Of a DNA stretch of 56,670 nucleotides, positions 24,421 to 33,407 are shown one piece after another. Every line of letters begins with the position of its first letter. The stretch's first letter is position 1. The stretch comes from Streptomyces sp. NBRC 110035. Its GTDB lineage: Bacteria > Actinomycetota > Actinomycetes > Streptomycetales > Streptomycetaceae. Where the stretch lies: assembly GCF_000829695.1 (NCBI RefSeq), contig NZ_BBNN01000048.1, positions 1 through 56,670 of the forward strand, read 5' to 3'. A program made the translations under genes and the position numbers. The notes under the pieces were generated by a model. It ran no database searches. It was not told the DNA's origin and saw nothing but the letters and a program-made list of their open reading frames with translations.

Positions 24421-25377
24421 TCAGCGGACCGTGGCCTCGAAGCACTCCCGTCCCGGGGCCGTCGCGGAGCGGAAGCAGGCTCGTACGACGGTGCCCGGGC
24501 GGGATCTCGTCATGGGCGTGTAGACGTACGCCTTCGCGTCCAGGGCGTCCGTGACCTCGGCGGAGCGGGTCGGGCCGGCCGCGGTCAGCTCGACGCGGTC
24601 GCCCACCCGAGTGCCCCAGACACGGCCCCAGCTCGTTCCGCACTCGGAGCTGTACCGCACCTGCAGGTGGGCGCCGGAGGCGGTGCGGTGCTCGATGAGG
24701 GTGTCCGGGGGGAAGCCGCAGAGCATGTTCACCGGGTCCCTGCCCTCGCAGGCGGCCCCCCGGCAGCGGGGCGGGGGTGGGGCGGTCCCGGTCGCGGTTC
24801 CCGTGCCGCTGCCCGTTCCGGCCGTGAGCGGTGCCCGGGCTTCGTCGGGTGCCCGGTCGGACGGCAGGAGGAGGACGGTGGCGGTCATGCCTGCGGCGGC
24901 CACCGCCAGCACGGCCGCGATGACGGACGCGATGCGCCGGGGACCTCTGCGGGGCTCCGGTCCGTCCGCAGGCCGCGACGGGTCGGCCGGGGCGGGCGCC
25001 GGGGGTGCGGGCGGTGCCGGGCCGGGTTCCGGTGGTGCGGCCGGCGCCGGGGCACGGGCCTGGGCCGCCCGGCCGCTGCTCTCCGACTCCGCGAGCTCCC
25101 ACAGGGCCAGGCAGCGTGCGGCCGGTTCCCCCGCCAGCCGGCACAGCTCCCGCACGGCCTCCCGGGGCGGCAGCGTCTCGCCCTTGAGATAGCGGCCCCA
25201 GGAGGACTTGCTGAACGGCGTGCGTTCCTCCAGCCGGGTCAGGCTCAGGCCCGCGCGTTCCTTGAGGTCCCGCAGGGCGGCGGTCAGCCGGGCACGCTCC
25301 GGTGACGGCGTACCAGCAGGTGCACTCGGCGTACGGGGTGTGCGCCGCGCGTCTCCGGAACCGTTCGGCGACCTCAT
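24421..25377 (-). CDS. XRE-family membrane-anchored regulator with DUF2690-type C-terminus
   Basis: A 318-residue protein. An XRE helix-turn-helix lies at about residues 30-80 (LKERAGLSLTRLEERTPFSK, then YLKGETLPPREAV). A Pro/Ala-rich linker follows, then one transmembrane helix (IASVIAAVLAVAAAGMTATV, about 150-170). The external C-terminal domain has paired cysteines and the signature CRGAACEGRDPVNMLC, as in DUF2690. The start ATG 25377 overlaps the stop of the upstream XRE gene by ATGA, so the two are coupled. The layout suggests a one-component sensor linking an external signal to DNA. The signal is unknown. Confidence 0.85.
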   Translation of the reverse strand: MRSPNGSGDARRTPRTPSAPAGTPSPERARLTAALRDLKERAGLSLTRLEERTPFSKSSWGRYLKGETLPPREAVRELCRLAGEPAARCLALWELAESESSGRAAQARAPAPAAPPEPGPAPPAPPAPAPADPSRPADGPEPRRGPRRIASVIAAVLAVAAAGMTATVLLLPSDRAPDEARAPLTAGTGSGTGTATGTAPPPPRCRGAACEGRDPVNMLCGFPPDTLIEHRTASGAHLQVRYSSECGTSWGRVWGTRVGDRVELTAAGPTRSAEVTDALDAKAYVYTPMTRSRPGTVVRACFRSATAPGRECFEATVR

Positions 25378-26201
25378 CCCCGCAAGGCCCCCCAGGTGTG
25401 CGGGCCGACGATGCCGTCCACGACCAGACCGGCGTCCCGTTGCAGGCGGGTGACGGCGCGTTCGGTCAACGGGCCGTAGATGCCGTCGATGTCCCCCGGC
25501 GCGTAACCCGCGCGTTCCAGCAGGCACTGCACCTCGGCGACCTCCGGCCCGGCGTAGCCGTTCGCCAGGAGCTCCTCCTTCGTGTCGCTCTGCCCCGCGT
25601 ACCAGAGACCGTCGACCCGCTCCACCCGGCAGGTGTACCCGGGTACGGCCGACGGTGACGACATCGCCGCCGCGGCCGACGACGTGGGCGACGTCGCGGC
25701 GCCGCCGTCCGTGCCCATCCGGCCGACCAGGACCGCAGCCGCCGACGCGGCCAGCAGGAGGGCCGCCACACCTGCGGCGACCGCGACCTGGAAGGCCCTC
25801 CCGCGCACCGGATCAGCCGTGTGGCCGGCGGTCGGCCCGGGGGGCTCCGCGGGCACGGCCGTGATCGGTTCCGCCGCCGGAGCCGGAGCCGGAGCCGTAT
25901 CCGCAGTCGAAGCCGGAGGTGCCGTTGCCGTGCGTCCGTTCCAGGCCTCGGCGGCGACCTCCCACGCGGCGAGCAGCCGGGACGGCTCCTCGCCGTTGAT
26001 CGAGGCGAGTGCCTCCACGGCCCCTCTCGGCGGCAGCGATCTGCCGCCGAGGTAGCGCTCCCACGACGAGGCGCTGTATCCGCTCTTCGACGCGAGCTGG
26101 CGCAGGCTCAGTCCGCTGTGGTCCTTCAGCCACCGTAAACGCACCACCAGGTTGCGTGCGCTCGGGTCGAGTTCAGCGGGCAGGGCCTTCCAGCGCGACA
26201 T
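25374..26201 (-). CDS. XRE-family membrane-anchored regulator with peptidoglycan-binding domain
   Basis: A 275-residue protein paralogous in its front half to the downstream gene. The HTH is at about residues 25-70 (LKDHSGLSLRQLASKSGYSA, then YLGGRSLPPRGAVEAL). The linker is followed by a membrane helix (VAVAAGVAALLLAASAAAVL, about 140-160). The external C-terminal part is a PG_binding_1 domain (LLERAGYAPGDIDGIYGPLT, then VDGIVGPHTWGALRG). ATG 26201 has a G-run upstream. It could read cell-wall state. The gene across the divergent 278-bp gap encodes a secreted protein with the same kind of domain. Confidence 0.87.
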   Translation of the reverse strand: MSRWKALPAELDPSARNLVVRLRWLKDHSGLSLRQLASKSGYSASSWERYLGGRSLPPRGAVEALASINGEEPSRLLAAWEVAAEAWNGRTATAPPASTADTAPAPAPAAEPITAVPAEPPGPTAGHTADPVRGRAFQVAVAAGVAALLLAASAAAVLVGRMGTDGGAATSPTSSAAAAMSSPSAVPGYTCRVERVDGLWYAGQSDTKEELLANGYAGPEVAEVQCLLERAGYAPGDIDGIYGPLTERAVTRLQRDAGLVVDGIVGPHTWGALRG

Positions 26202-26479
26202 GTCCCCCCCACGCGTGTGCTCGGTTCCGGTCCCCCGTCGCATTGTGCAACAGCACCAACGGTGTGCCCGGGGAGGCGGTTCCCGCACCCGCACCGATTC
26301 GGCCACGGCCCCTCCCGCGGCACCTTCCCGGCGGAGCACATCCCCGCAGGTCGCAGGAGGGGGCGTCCCGTGCCGTCGTCACTTCTGAGGCAATCATGGC
26401 CGGGCCCGGCACCGGTCCGGCAGTGTCGTTGCCGAGCCGGCCGCTCCGGTCGGCGCCGCCCATTCGAAGGGGGAAACGA

Positions 26480-26932
26480 ATGCGAGCCATGACGAAGGCA
26501 CTCGTCAGCGTCACCACGGCCGTGGGGATAGCCGCCGGTGGCCTGGCCACCGCGGGCACCAGCTTCGCGGCACCGGCGCAGGACACCAAGGCCGTGGCGA
26601 GTGCCGAGGCGGTCGCTCCGCTCGCGGTGGTCAACCTCGGTCTGAGCACGGCGGAGGCCAAGAAGGTCCAGGACTGGCTGCGGACGTACTGGGGCTACAC
26701 CGGGGCGAGGGACGGCCAGCTCGGCACCAACAGCTGGAAGGCCTTCCAGCGCGGTCTCAGGGCGTACTGGGGTTACAACGACGCGATCGACGGGATCGTC
26801 GGACCCAACACGGTGAAGGCGCTGCAGCGACTGCTGAAGGCACACTGGGGCTACACCGGCGCCATCGACGGCATCGCCGGCTCGGGGACCCAGGCCGCGT
26901 TCAAGCGGTTCGCCAACGCCAACTCCAGCTGA
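26480..26932 (+). CDS. Secreted peptidoglycan-binding repeat protein
   Basis: A 150-residue exported protein. The signal peptide (about 1-31) has a basic start MRAMTK, a hydrophobic core and a likely cleavage after SFA (ASFAAPAQ-like AxA). The mature part has three short repeats: YWGYTGARDGQLG, YWGYNDAIDGIVG and HWGYTGAIDGIAG, each followed by a helix. This is the peptidoglycan-binding-1 pattern found in lysozyme-like and spore-coat proteins. ATG 26480 follows AAGGGGGA. There is no catalytic domain. It is divergent from the membrane XRE regulator pair, so it may be their target. Confidence 0.87.
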   Translation: MRAMTKALVSVTTAVGIAAGGLATAGTSFAAPAQDTKAVASAEAVAPLAVVNLGLSTAEAKKVQDWLRTYWGYTGARDGQLGTNSWKAFQRGLRAYWGYNDAIDGIVGPNTVKALQRLLKAHWGYTGAIDGIAGSGTQAAFKRFANANSS

Positions 26933-26967
26933 CCGGAAGCCGGTCGGCCGGTTGACCGGCTGAACGG

Positions 26968-27008
26968 CCGTGGCCCGTCCTCTCTTCGGGGGAGAGGACG
27001 GGCCACGG
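26968..27008. terminator. Bidirectional terminator before argS
   Basis: A perfect 17-bp stem (CCGTGGCCCGTCCTCTC and its complement) with a 7-nt loop lies between the convergent peptidoglycan-binding gene and argS. Confidence 0.92.
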
Positions 27009-27041
27009 TCCCGTGCGTGCGACCGTTCCGGTCAGGGGCGA

Positions 27042-28817
27042 TCAGAGCCGCTCGGGCGTCCTGATGCCCAGCAGGGCCATGCCCCGGTGCAGCGTGCGGG
27101 CCGTGACGTCGCACAGGAACAGGCGGTTGGCCACCTGGTCCGGCGACCCGGCCTTCAGCACCGGGCACTTGTCGTAGAACGACGTGTACAGGGACGCCAG
27201 CTGGTACAGGTACGCGGCCAGCTTGTGCGGGGCGTACTCGCGGGCCGCGTCCGCCACCGTCTCCGCGAACGCGTCGACGTGCAGGCCCAGCGCCCGCTCG
27301 GCCGCGTGCAGCGCCAACTCCGGGTGCGCCGACGGGTGTACGCCCTCGGGGGCCTTGCGCAGGATCGACTGGATACGGGCGTAGGCGTACTGGAGGTACA
27401 CCGACGTGTCGCCGTTCAGCGAGACCATCTGGTCGAGGTCGAACTTGTAGTCCCGGTTCGCCGACGTCGACAGGTCCGCGTACTTCACCGCGCCGACGCC
27501 CACCTGGGTGCCCCGCTCGGCGATCTCCTCCTCGGACAGGTCCTGTGCCTTCTCCCGGACCACCGCGGAAGCGCGGTCGACCGCCTCGTCCAGCAGGTCG
27601 ACCAGCTTCACCGACTCGCCCTCGCGGGTCTTGAACGGCTTGCCGTCCTTGCCGAGGATCGTGCCGAACGCCAGCTGGAGCGCCGTCACACCGTCCCCGA
27701 GCCAGCCGGCCCGGCGCGCGGTCTCGAAGACCATCCTGAAGTGCAGCGCCTGCCGGGCGTCCACCACGTACAGCAGGGTGTCGGCCTTCAGGTGGAAGAC
27801 ACGGTCGCGGATCGCCGACAGGTCGGTCGCCGCGTAGCCGTAGCCGCCGTCCGACTTCTGCACGATCAGCGGGACCTGCTTGCCGTCCGGGCCCAGGACG
27901 TCCTCGAAGAACACGCACAGCGCGCCCTCGGAGCGGACCGCGACGCCCGACTCCTCCAGCAGGCGGCAGGTCTCGGCGAGCATGTCGTTGTAGCCGGACT
28001 CGCCGACGATGTCCGCGTCCTGGATCTCCATGTCCAGCTTGTCGAAGACGGAGAAGAAGTAGATCTTCGACTCGTCGACGAACTTCTGCCAGATGGCGAG
28101 CGTCTGCGGATCGCCCGCCTGGAGGTCGACCACCCGGCGCCGGGAGCGCGTCTTGAACTCCTCGTCGGAGTCGAACAGCTTCCGCGCGGTCTTGTAGAGG
28201 CGGTCCAGGTTGGACATCGCCTCCTGACCGGAGGCCTGGAGGCTCTCGGCGTCCTTGTGGTCCAACTCGTGCGGGTGCTCGTCCAGGTACTGGATGAGCA
28301 TGCCGAACTGGGTTCCCCAGTCGCCGATGTGGTGGCGGCGCACCACGTTCTCCCCGGTGAACTCGAGGAGCCGGACGACGGAGTCGCCGATCACGGCGGA
28401 CCGCAGGTGGCCGACGTGCATCTCCTTCGCCACGTTCGGCTGGGCGTAGTCGATCACCGTGGTGCCGGGGTCCGGGACCACCGGCACGCCGAGGCGCTCG
28501 GGGTCCGCGTACCGCGCGGCGAGGTTCGCGGTGATCGCCCGGTCCGCGATCGTGAGGTTGAGGAAGCCGGGTCCGGAGACCTCGACGTCCTTGAGCAGCT
28601 CGTCACCGGTGACGACGTGCGCGACGACCTCGGCGGCCAGCTCCCGCGGGTTCGCCTTCGCCTTCTTGGCCAGCGCCAGGATGCCGTTGGCCTGGTAGTC
28701 CGCCCGGTCGCTTCGGCGCAGCAGCGGGTCCGCGCCGGCGGCCTCGGGCCGGACGGCCGAGAGCGCGGACGCGAGATGCTGCTGGACGGAGTCGCTGAGG
28801 GACGTGACCGAGGCCAT
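27042..28817 (-). CDS. argS: Arginyl-tRNA synthetase
   Basis: A 591-residue class I synthetase charging tRNA-Arg. The N-terminal Add1-type domain leads to DYAQPNVAKEMHVGHLRSAV with the HVGH (HIGH) motif near residue 125. As in many bacterial ArgRS a canonical KMSKS is lacking; the corresponding loop reads GTILGKDGKPFKTREG. The C-terminal helical anticodon-binding domain ends IRTPERL. The start ATG 28817 is used; the frame stays open to 28874, but that part runs into the intergenic region. It is divergent from lysS with about 150 bp for both promoters. No T-box leader is seen. Confidence 0.97.
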   Translation of the reverse strand: MASVTSLSDSVQQHLASALSAVRPEAAGADPLLRRSDRADYQANGILALAKKAKANPRELAAEVVAHVVTGDELLKDVEVSGPGFLNLTIADRAITANLAARYADPERLGVPVVPDPGTTVIDYAQPNVAKEMHVGHLRSAVIGDSVVRLLEFTGENVVRRHHIGDWGTQFGMLIQYLDEHPHELDHKDAESLQASGQEAMSNLDRLYKTARKLFDSDEEFKTRSRRRVVDLQAGDPQTLAIWQKFVDESKIYFFSVFDKLDMEIQDADIVGESGYNDMLAETCRLLEESGVAVRSEGALCVFFEDVLGPDGKQVPLIVQKSDGGYGYAATDLSAIRDRVFHLKADTLLYVVDARQALHFRMVFETARRAGWLGDGVTALQLAFGTILGKDGKPFKTREGESVKLVDLLDEAVDRASAVVREKAQDLSEEEIAERGTQVGVGAVKYADLSTSANRDYKFDLDQMVSLNGDTSVYLQYAYARIQSILRKAPEGVHPSAHPELALHAAERALGLHVDAFAETVADAAREYAPHKLAAYLYQLASLYTSFYDKCPVLKAGSPDQVANRLFLCDVTARTLHRGMALLGIRTPERL

Positions 28818-28969
28818 GGAGTGGCTGCCGTTCTGCTCGGGTTGTGGGAGTGCTACGGAAACCGAGTATCCCACGCGGTGAAAAGCGGTTTTCGCGGATG
28901 CGGTCCGGGCTGGGAGAATGGAGAGGTCAGCTGTGCGACCGTACCGGCTGCCCGAGCAGAAAGAAGGAC

Positions 28970-30709
28970 GTGCCGATCGTGGCTCAGAGCACCGAGACCA
29001 CCGACTGGGTCTCCCGTTTCGCGGACGAGGTCATCGAGGAGTCGGAGCGTCGGGCCCCGGGCAAACCTGTGGTCGTCGCGTCCGGACTGTCCCCGTCGGG
29101 CCCCATCCACCTGGGCAACCTCCGCGAGGTCATGACCCCGCACCTGGTCGCCGACGAGATCCGCCGCCGCGGCCACCGGGTCCGGCACCTGATCTCCTGG
29201 GACGACTACGACCGGTACCGCAAGGTCCCGGCCGGTGTCGAGGGCGTCGACGAGACGTGGGCCGAGCACATCGGCAAGCCGCTCACCTCGGTCCCGGCCC
29301 CCAAGGGCTCCCCGTACCCGAGCTGGGCCGAGCACTTCAAGGCGACCATGGTCGACTCGCTCGCCGAGCTGGGCGTGGAGTTCGACGGCATCAGCCAGAC
29401 GGAGCAGTACACCTCCGGTGCCTACCGCGAGCAGATCCTGCACGCCATCCGGCACCGCGGGGACATCGACGCGATCCTCGACCAGTACCGCACCAGGAAG
29501 GCCCCGGCGAAGAAGCAGCAGAAGGCGGTCGACGAGGCGGAGCTGGAGGCGGCGGAGGGCTCCGGCGCCGCCGCCGAGGACGACGGCTCCACCGGCTCCG
29601 CCGGCTACTTCCCGTACAAGCCGTACTGCGGCAACTGCGAGAAGGACCTCACCACCGTCACCGTCTACGACGACGACAGCACCGAGCTGACCTACGCCTG
29701 CACGGCCTGCGGCTTCTCCGAGACGGTCCGGCTGAGCGAGTTCAACCGCGGCAAGCTGGTCTGGAAGGTCGACTGGCCGATGCGCTGGGCGTACGAGGGC
29801 GTGATCTTCGAGCCGAGCGGGGTCGACCACTCCTCGCCCGGGTCGTCGTTCCAGGTCGGCGGGCAGATCGTCGGCATCTTCGGCGGCAAGCAGCCGATCG
29901 GCCCCATGTACGCCTTCGTCGGCATCAGCGGCATGGCCAAGATGTCGTCCTCACGCGGCGGCGTTCCCACGCCCGCCGACGCGCTGAAGATCATGGAGCC
30001 CCAGCTGCTGCGCTGGCTGTACGCACGCCGCCGCCCCAACCAGTCCTTCAAGGTCGCCTTCGACCAGGAGATCCAGCGCCTCTACGACGAGTGGGACCGG
30101 CTCGACGCCAAGGTCGCCGAGGGCACCGCCCTGCCCGGCGACATCGCCGCGCACTCCCGCGCGGTGGGCACGGCGAGCGGCGCGCTGCCCACGACGCCCC
30201 GGCCGCTGCCGTACCGCACCCTCGCCTCCGTCGCCGACATCACCGGTGGGCACACGGACCAGGCGCTGCGCATCCTCAGCGACTTCGACCCCGCCCACCC
30301 GCTCGCCTCGCTCGACGAGGCCCGGCCCCGCTACGACAAGGCCGAGGCGTGGATCACCCTCCACGTGCCGGCCGACCAGCGCACCATCGTGCGTACGGAG
30401 CCGGACGAGACGCTGCTGAAGTCCCTCGACGAGCAGGGCCGCCAGTCCCTGCGGCTGCTGCTCGACGGACTCGCCGACCACTGGTCCCTGGACGGGCTCA
30501 CCCACCACGTCTACGGCGTCCCCAAGGTCCAGGCCGGCTTCCCCGCCGACGCCACGCCCAAGGAACTGCCCGCGGAGATCAAGACCGCGCAGCGGTCGTT
30601 CTTCGCGCTGCTCTACCACCTGCTGGTCGGGCGGGACACGGGTCCGCGTCTGCCCACCCTGCTGCTCGCGGTGGGGCAGGAGCGGGTACGGCGGCTGCTC
30701 GGGGAGTAG
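28970..30709 (+). CDS. lysS: Class I lysyl-tRNA synthetase
   Basis: A 579-residue archaeal-type class I LysRS, unrelated to the class II LysRS of most bacteria. The HIGH motif is PIHLGNLREV (about residue 42-51) and KMSKS is KMSSSRGG (about 323-330). A zinc-ribbon-like CGNCEKD and CTACGF segment lies mid-protein, preceded by a Lys/Glu/Ala-rich insert (about 180-210). GTG 28970 (first residues MPIVAQSTETTDW) follows AGAAGGA; GTG 28979 is an alternative. It is divergent from argS. Class I LysRS is normal for Streptomyces. Confidence 0.96.
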   Translation: MPIVAQSTETTDWVSRFADEVIEESERRAPGKPVVVASGLSPSGPIHLGNLREVMTPHLVADEIRRRGHRVRHLISWDDYDRYRKVPAGVEGVDETWAEHIGKPLTSVPAPKGSPYPSWAEHFKATMVDSLAELGVEFDGISQTEQYTSGAYREQILHAIRHRGDIDAILDQYRTRKAPAKKQQKAVDEAELEAAEGSGAAAEDDGSTGSAGYFPYKPYCGNCEKDLTTVTVYDDDSTELTYACTACGFSETVRLSEFNRGKLVWKVDWPMRWAYEGVIFEPSGVDHSSPGSSFQVGGQIVGIFGGKQPIGPMYAFVGISGMAKMSSSRGGVPTPADALKIMEPQLLRWLYARRRPNQSFKVAFDQEIQRLYDEWDRLDAKVAEGTALPGDIAAHSRAVGTASGALPTTPRPLPYRTLASVADITGGHTDQALRILSDFDPAHPLASLDEARPRYDKAEAWITLHVPADQRTIVRTEPDETLLKSLDEQGRQSLRLLLDGLADHWSLDGLTHHVYGVPKVQAGFPADATPKELPAEIKTAQRSFFALLYHLLVGRDTGPRLPTLLLAVGQERVRRLLGE

Positions 30710-30727
30710 GACGCGGGAGAGGCCCAA

Positions 30728-30775
30728 CGGCGGTGGGGCGTCCGGCGAGATGGTCGCCGGACGCCCCCACCGCCG
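30728..30775. terminator. Bidirectional terminator after lysS
   Basis: A stem of about 21 bp (arms beginning CGGCGGTGGGG and ending CCCCACCGCCG, one extra base on one side) with loop GATGG lies between the convergent lysS and DUF2637 genes. Confidence 0.92.
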
Positions 30776-30787
30776 TGTGCGCGTGTC

Positions 30788-32299
30788 TCAGGCGATGTGG
30801 TCCTCGGTCAGTTCCGCGGTGTGGCGGTTCGTGAAGCGGCTGACCATGCGCTTGGTCTCCTCCGGGGGGAGGGTCCGGCTGAACTGGGCCTCGACGTTGT
30901 CACCGAACTCCCGGGGCGTCGGGTAACTGCCGTTGATCGACTTCTTGAAGACCTGGTAATACGCTTCCTCGTCCGGTTCGGCATCCGGGGTGCCGCCGCC
31001 CTCGCCCAGTTCACGGGTGCGGCCGGGGACGACCGGGATGGGGAAGGCGCCGGTGTCCTCCGGGGACGGCTCCTGCACCGGGGGCACCTCCTCGAACTGC
31101 CCGCGGTACTGGTCGGCCCGCTCCTGTTCCGCCATCCACGCGGCGTACTGCGGGTCCTCGGCGGGATCGTAGGTGGGGTCGTAGCCGCCGTGGTACTCGA
31201 CGGACTGCGGGTCCCGGGCGTGCAGCCACAGGCTCTGGTCCGGGTCGGGCGGCTGCTGCTGTTCGTACGGCGCGTTCGGGCCCTGCTGCCCGTACGGGGG
31301 CAGGGGTTCCGCGTCCGGGACGTCGCGGAGGCCGCGGCCGTCGCGGGCCCGGTGGGCGTCGCGGAAGGCCTGGAGGTCCTCGGCGTCCCGCACGTCGCGG
31401 TGGTCGCCGGCGCGGTGGTCCTCGTCGTACGCGCCGTCGCCGTCCTCGTCACCGAAGGCGCCGCGGTGGCCGCGGTCGCCGGGGCCACCCGTCAGCTCGG
31501 GGCGCTGCTCGGCGGGCGGGGCCGCCTTCCGCAGGGAGAACGCCGGTGCTCCGGTGGCCGGACCGTCCACGCCGGCCTGCTGCTCGGGGGCCGGCGGGAT
31601 CAGCGCCGGCTCGATGCCTGCGGCCGCCAGACCCGCCGGGGCCGTCTCGGCGAGGGGAACGCCGAACTTGGCCAGGCGCAGCGGCATCAGGGACTCCACC
31701 GGAGCCTTGCGGCGCCAGCTCCGGCCGAAGCGGGAGCGCATGCGGGCCTGGTAGACGAGGCGTTCCTGCTCCAGCTTGATGACCTGGTCGTAGGAGCGCA
31801 GTTCCCACAGCTTCATCCGCCGCCACAGCAGGAACGTGGGGATCGGAGAGAGCAGCCACCGGGTGAGGCGGACGCCCTCCATGTGCTTGTCCGCGGTGAT
31901 GTCGGCGATCCGGCCGACCGCGTGCCGGGCCGCCTCCACGGACACCACGAACAGGACGGGGATCACACTGTGCATGCCCACGCCGAGCGGATCCGGCCAG
32001 GCCGCCGCGCCGTTGAAGGCGATCGTCGCCGCCGTCAGCAGCCACGCCGTCTGACGCAGCAGCGGGAAGGGGATACGGATCCAGGTCAGCAGCAGATCCA
32101 GGGCCAGCAGGACGCAGATGCCCGCGTCGATACCGATCGGGAACACGTAGCTGAAGTTGCCGAAGCCCTTCTGCAGGGCCAGTTCACGGACGGCCGCGTA
32201 CGACCCCGCGAAGCCGATGCCGGCGATGACCACGGCTCCGGCGACGACCACGCCGATGAGAATCCGGTGCGTCCGTGTCAGCTGAATGGGCGCTGCCAC
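30788..32299 (-). CDS. DUF2637 membrane protein with long acidic tail
   Basis: A 503-residue protein. The first roughly 130 residues contain four membrane segments (ILIGVVVAGAVVIAGIGFAG and later ones), as in DUF2637/SpdB-like proteins of actinobacterial plasmids and chromosomes. A basic stretch follows (RSRFGRSWRRKAP), then a long low-complexity tail rich in Asp, Arg, Pro, Gln and Gly, and an ordered C-terminus (YYQVFKKSINGSYPTPREFG) that may bind a partner or DNA. GTG 32299 has AGGAGGGGAG upstream. The function is unknown; plasmid homologues relate to spreading. Confidence 0.82.
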   Translation of the reverse strand: MAAPIQLTRTHRILIGVVVAGAVVIAGIGFAGSYAAVRELALQKGFGNFSYVFPIGIDAGICVLLALDLLLTWIRIPFPLLRQTAWLLTAATIAFNGAAAWPDPLGVGMHSVIPVLFVVSVEAARHAVGRIADITADKHMEGVRLTRWLLSPIPTFLLWRRMKLWELRSYDQVIKLEQERLVYQARMRSRFGRSWRRKAPVESLMPLRLAKFGVPLAETAPAGLAAAGIEPALIPPAPEQQAGVDGPATGAPAFSLRKAAPPAEQRPELTGGPGDRGHRGAFGDEDGDGAYDEDHRAGDHRDVRDAEDLQAFRDAHRARDGRGLRDVPDAEPLPPYGQQGPNAPYEQQQPPDPDQSLWLHARDPQSVEYHGGYDPTYDPAEDPQYAAWMAEQERADQYRGQFEEVPPVQEPSPEDTGAFPIPVVPGRTRELGEGGGTPDAEPDEEAYYQVFKKSINGSYPTPREFGDNVEAQFSRTLPPEETKRMVSRFTNRHTAELTEDHIA

Positions 32300-32323
32300 C
32301 CGTACTCCCCTCCTCAAGCGTGT

Positions 32324-32337
32324 TGTTGCGCGCAACA
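32324..32337. promoter_or_regulatory. Perfect palindrome TGTTGCGCGCAACA before the DUF2637 gene
   Basis: A 14-bp perfect palindrome lies 24 bp upstream of the DUF2637 start, next to its ribosome-binding site, where a repressor could act. No cognate regulator is known to me. Confidence 0.55.
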
Positions 32338-32427
32338 GAGTGGCACATGTGTGCGGAGAACGAGTGGCCGGTTCCGTATCGGAGCCTCACCACGCGCCTT
32401 CGTGCACGTCGCCGTGGCCGCCCGGCC

Positions 32428-33273
32428 TCAGTCCTCGGACGGCGCCGAGGAGGACGCCGACTTCGACGGCGAAGCGCTCCCGCCGGACCCGGACCCGCCG
32501 TCGTCCTTGCCGCCCTTGGACCCGGTCACGCTCGTCACCGCTTCCTTCGCGGCCTTCTTCGCGTCCTTCATCAGGCCGTCGGCGCTCGGCGTCCTGTCGC
32601 CGGCGAGACCCGCCCCGTTGTAGTCGAGGGTGATGACCACGTTCTCGACGCGGGCCACGACCGTCTGCTGCTTGAAGGTGCCTTCCTTCTTCTTCAGGTC
32701 GTAGCGCACGGCCGTCGCCTCGTCGCCGGTGCCCGTGACCGGCTCCGCCTTCGTGCCCTTGGCGCCCTCGGCGGCCTGGACGTCCTCGACCTGCTTGTCG
32801 TAGTACTCCTTGGCCAGTTCGTCGCCCGCGCCACGCGTGGTGTCCGACTCGAAGCGCAGCAGCGACACGCTCAGCCAGCGGAACTGCGAGCCGTCCACAC
32901 CGTTGCTGGCGAGGCTGTCCCAGGAGCAGCCGGCCCGCGTCGAGATGTCGTCGGACTGGCTCTCCTCGCCCGACTTCGCCTTCGGGACGAGGCCGTCCAG
33001 GGTCTTCCCGGACAGGACGTCGCACGCGTCCGGCAGGTCCTTGTACACCGCCGCCCGTACCGTCGGGGACGGGCTCGCGGACGCCGAAGCCGAACTGCCG
33101 GCGGCCTTGTCCTCGCCGGCGTCGGAGCCGGAGTCCGAGGAACAGCCCGCGACGATCAGCATCGCCGGGACGGCCGCCGCGCCCACAAGGACGCGGTGGA
33201 GGCGCTTCGCCCTCCCCCCCTGCCTGAATGGCGTGGGAGGTGCCCCCACGTCTCGCTGGTCTGGTCGCTGCAT
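32428..33273 (-). CDS. Lipoprotein, DUF3558-like (copy 1)
   Basis: A 281-residue exported lipoprotein. A basic N-terminus (RAKRLHRVLVGAAAVPAML) leads to the lipobox IVAGC. A Ser/Ala/Asp linker follows, then a domain of the DUF3558 type with a conserved Cys pair (LPDACDVL near the front, AGCSWDSL later). The tail is Ser/Gly/Lys-rich. ATG 33273 is preferred because GAAGGA sits 5 nt upstream; ATG 33288 is possible. It is the second gene of a tandem with the next entry, separated by 134 bp. Function unknown; cell-surface location inferred from the lipobox. Confidence 0.83.
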   Translation of the reverse strand: MQRPDQRDVGAPPTPFRQGGRAKRLHRVLVGAAAVPAMLIVAGCSSDSGSDAGEDKAAGSSASASASPSPTVRAAVYKDLPDACDVLSGKTLDGLVPKAKSGEESQSDDISTRAGCSWDSLASNGVDGSQFRWLSVSLLRFESDTTRGAGDELAKEYYDKQVEDVQAAEGAKGTKAEPVTGTGDEATAVRYDLKKKEGTFKQQTVVARVENVVITLDYNGAGLAGDRTPSADGLMKDAKKAAKEAVTSVTGSKGGKDDGGSGSGGSASPSKSASSSAPSED

Positions 33274-33407
33274 GGTTCCTTCGCTCATGACGCTTGTGTT
33301 CCCTGCGGTCAAAACGGTGGCCGAGGTGTCACGGTACGCGGTGAGTCCTCCGTGCGGTCTTCCTCCGGACGCTTCGCGCGAGGCCGTGAAGGAGGCGCGT
33401 ACGAGGC

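Noticed and set aside
28818..28969. A T-box or other tRNA-sensing leader between argS and lysS
   Set aside because: The gap is only about 150 bp for two divergent promoters and contains no T-box sequence or specifier-loop structure.
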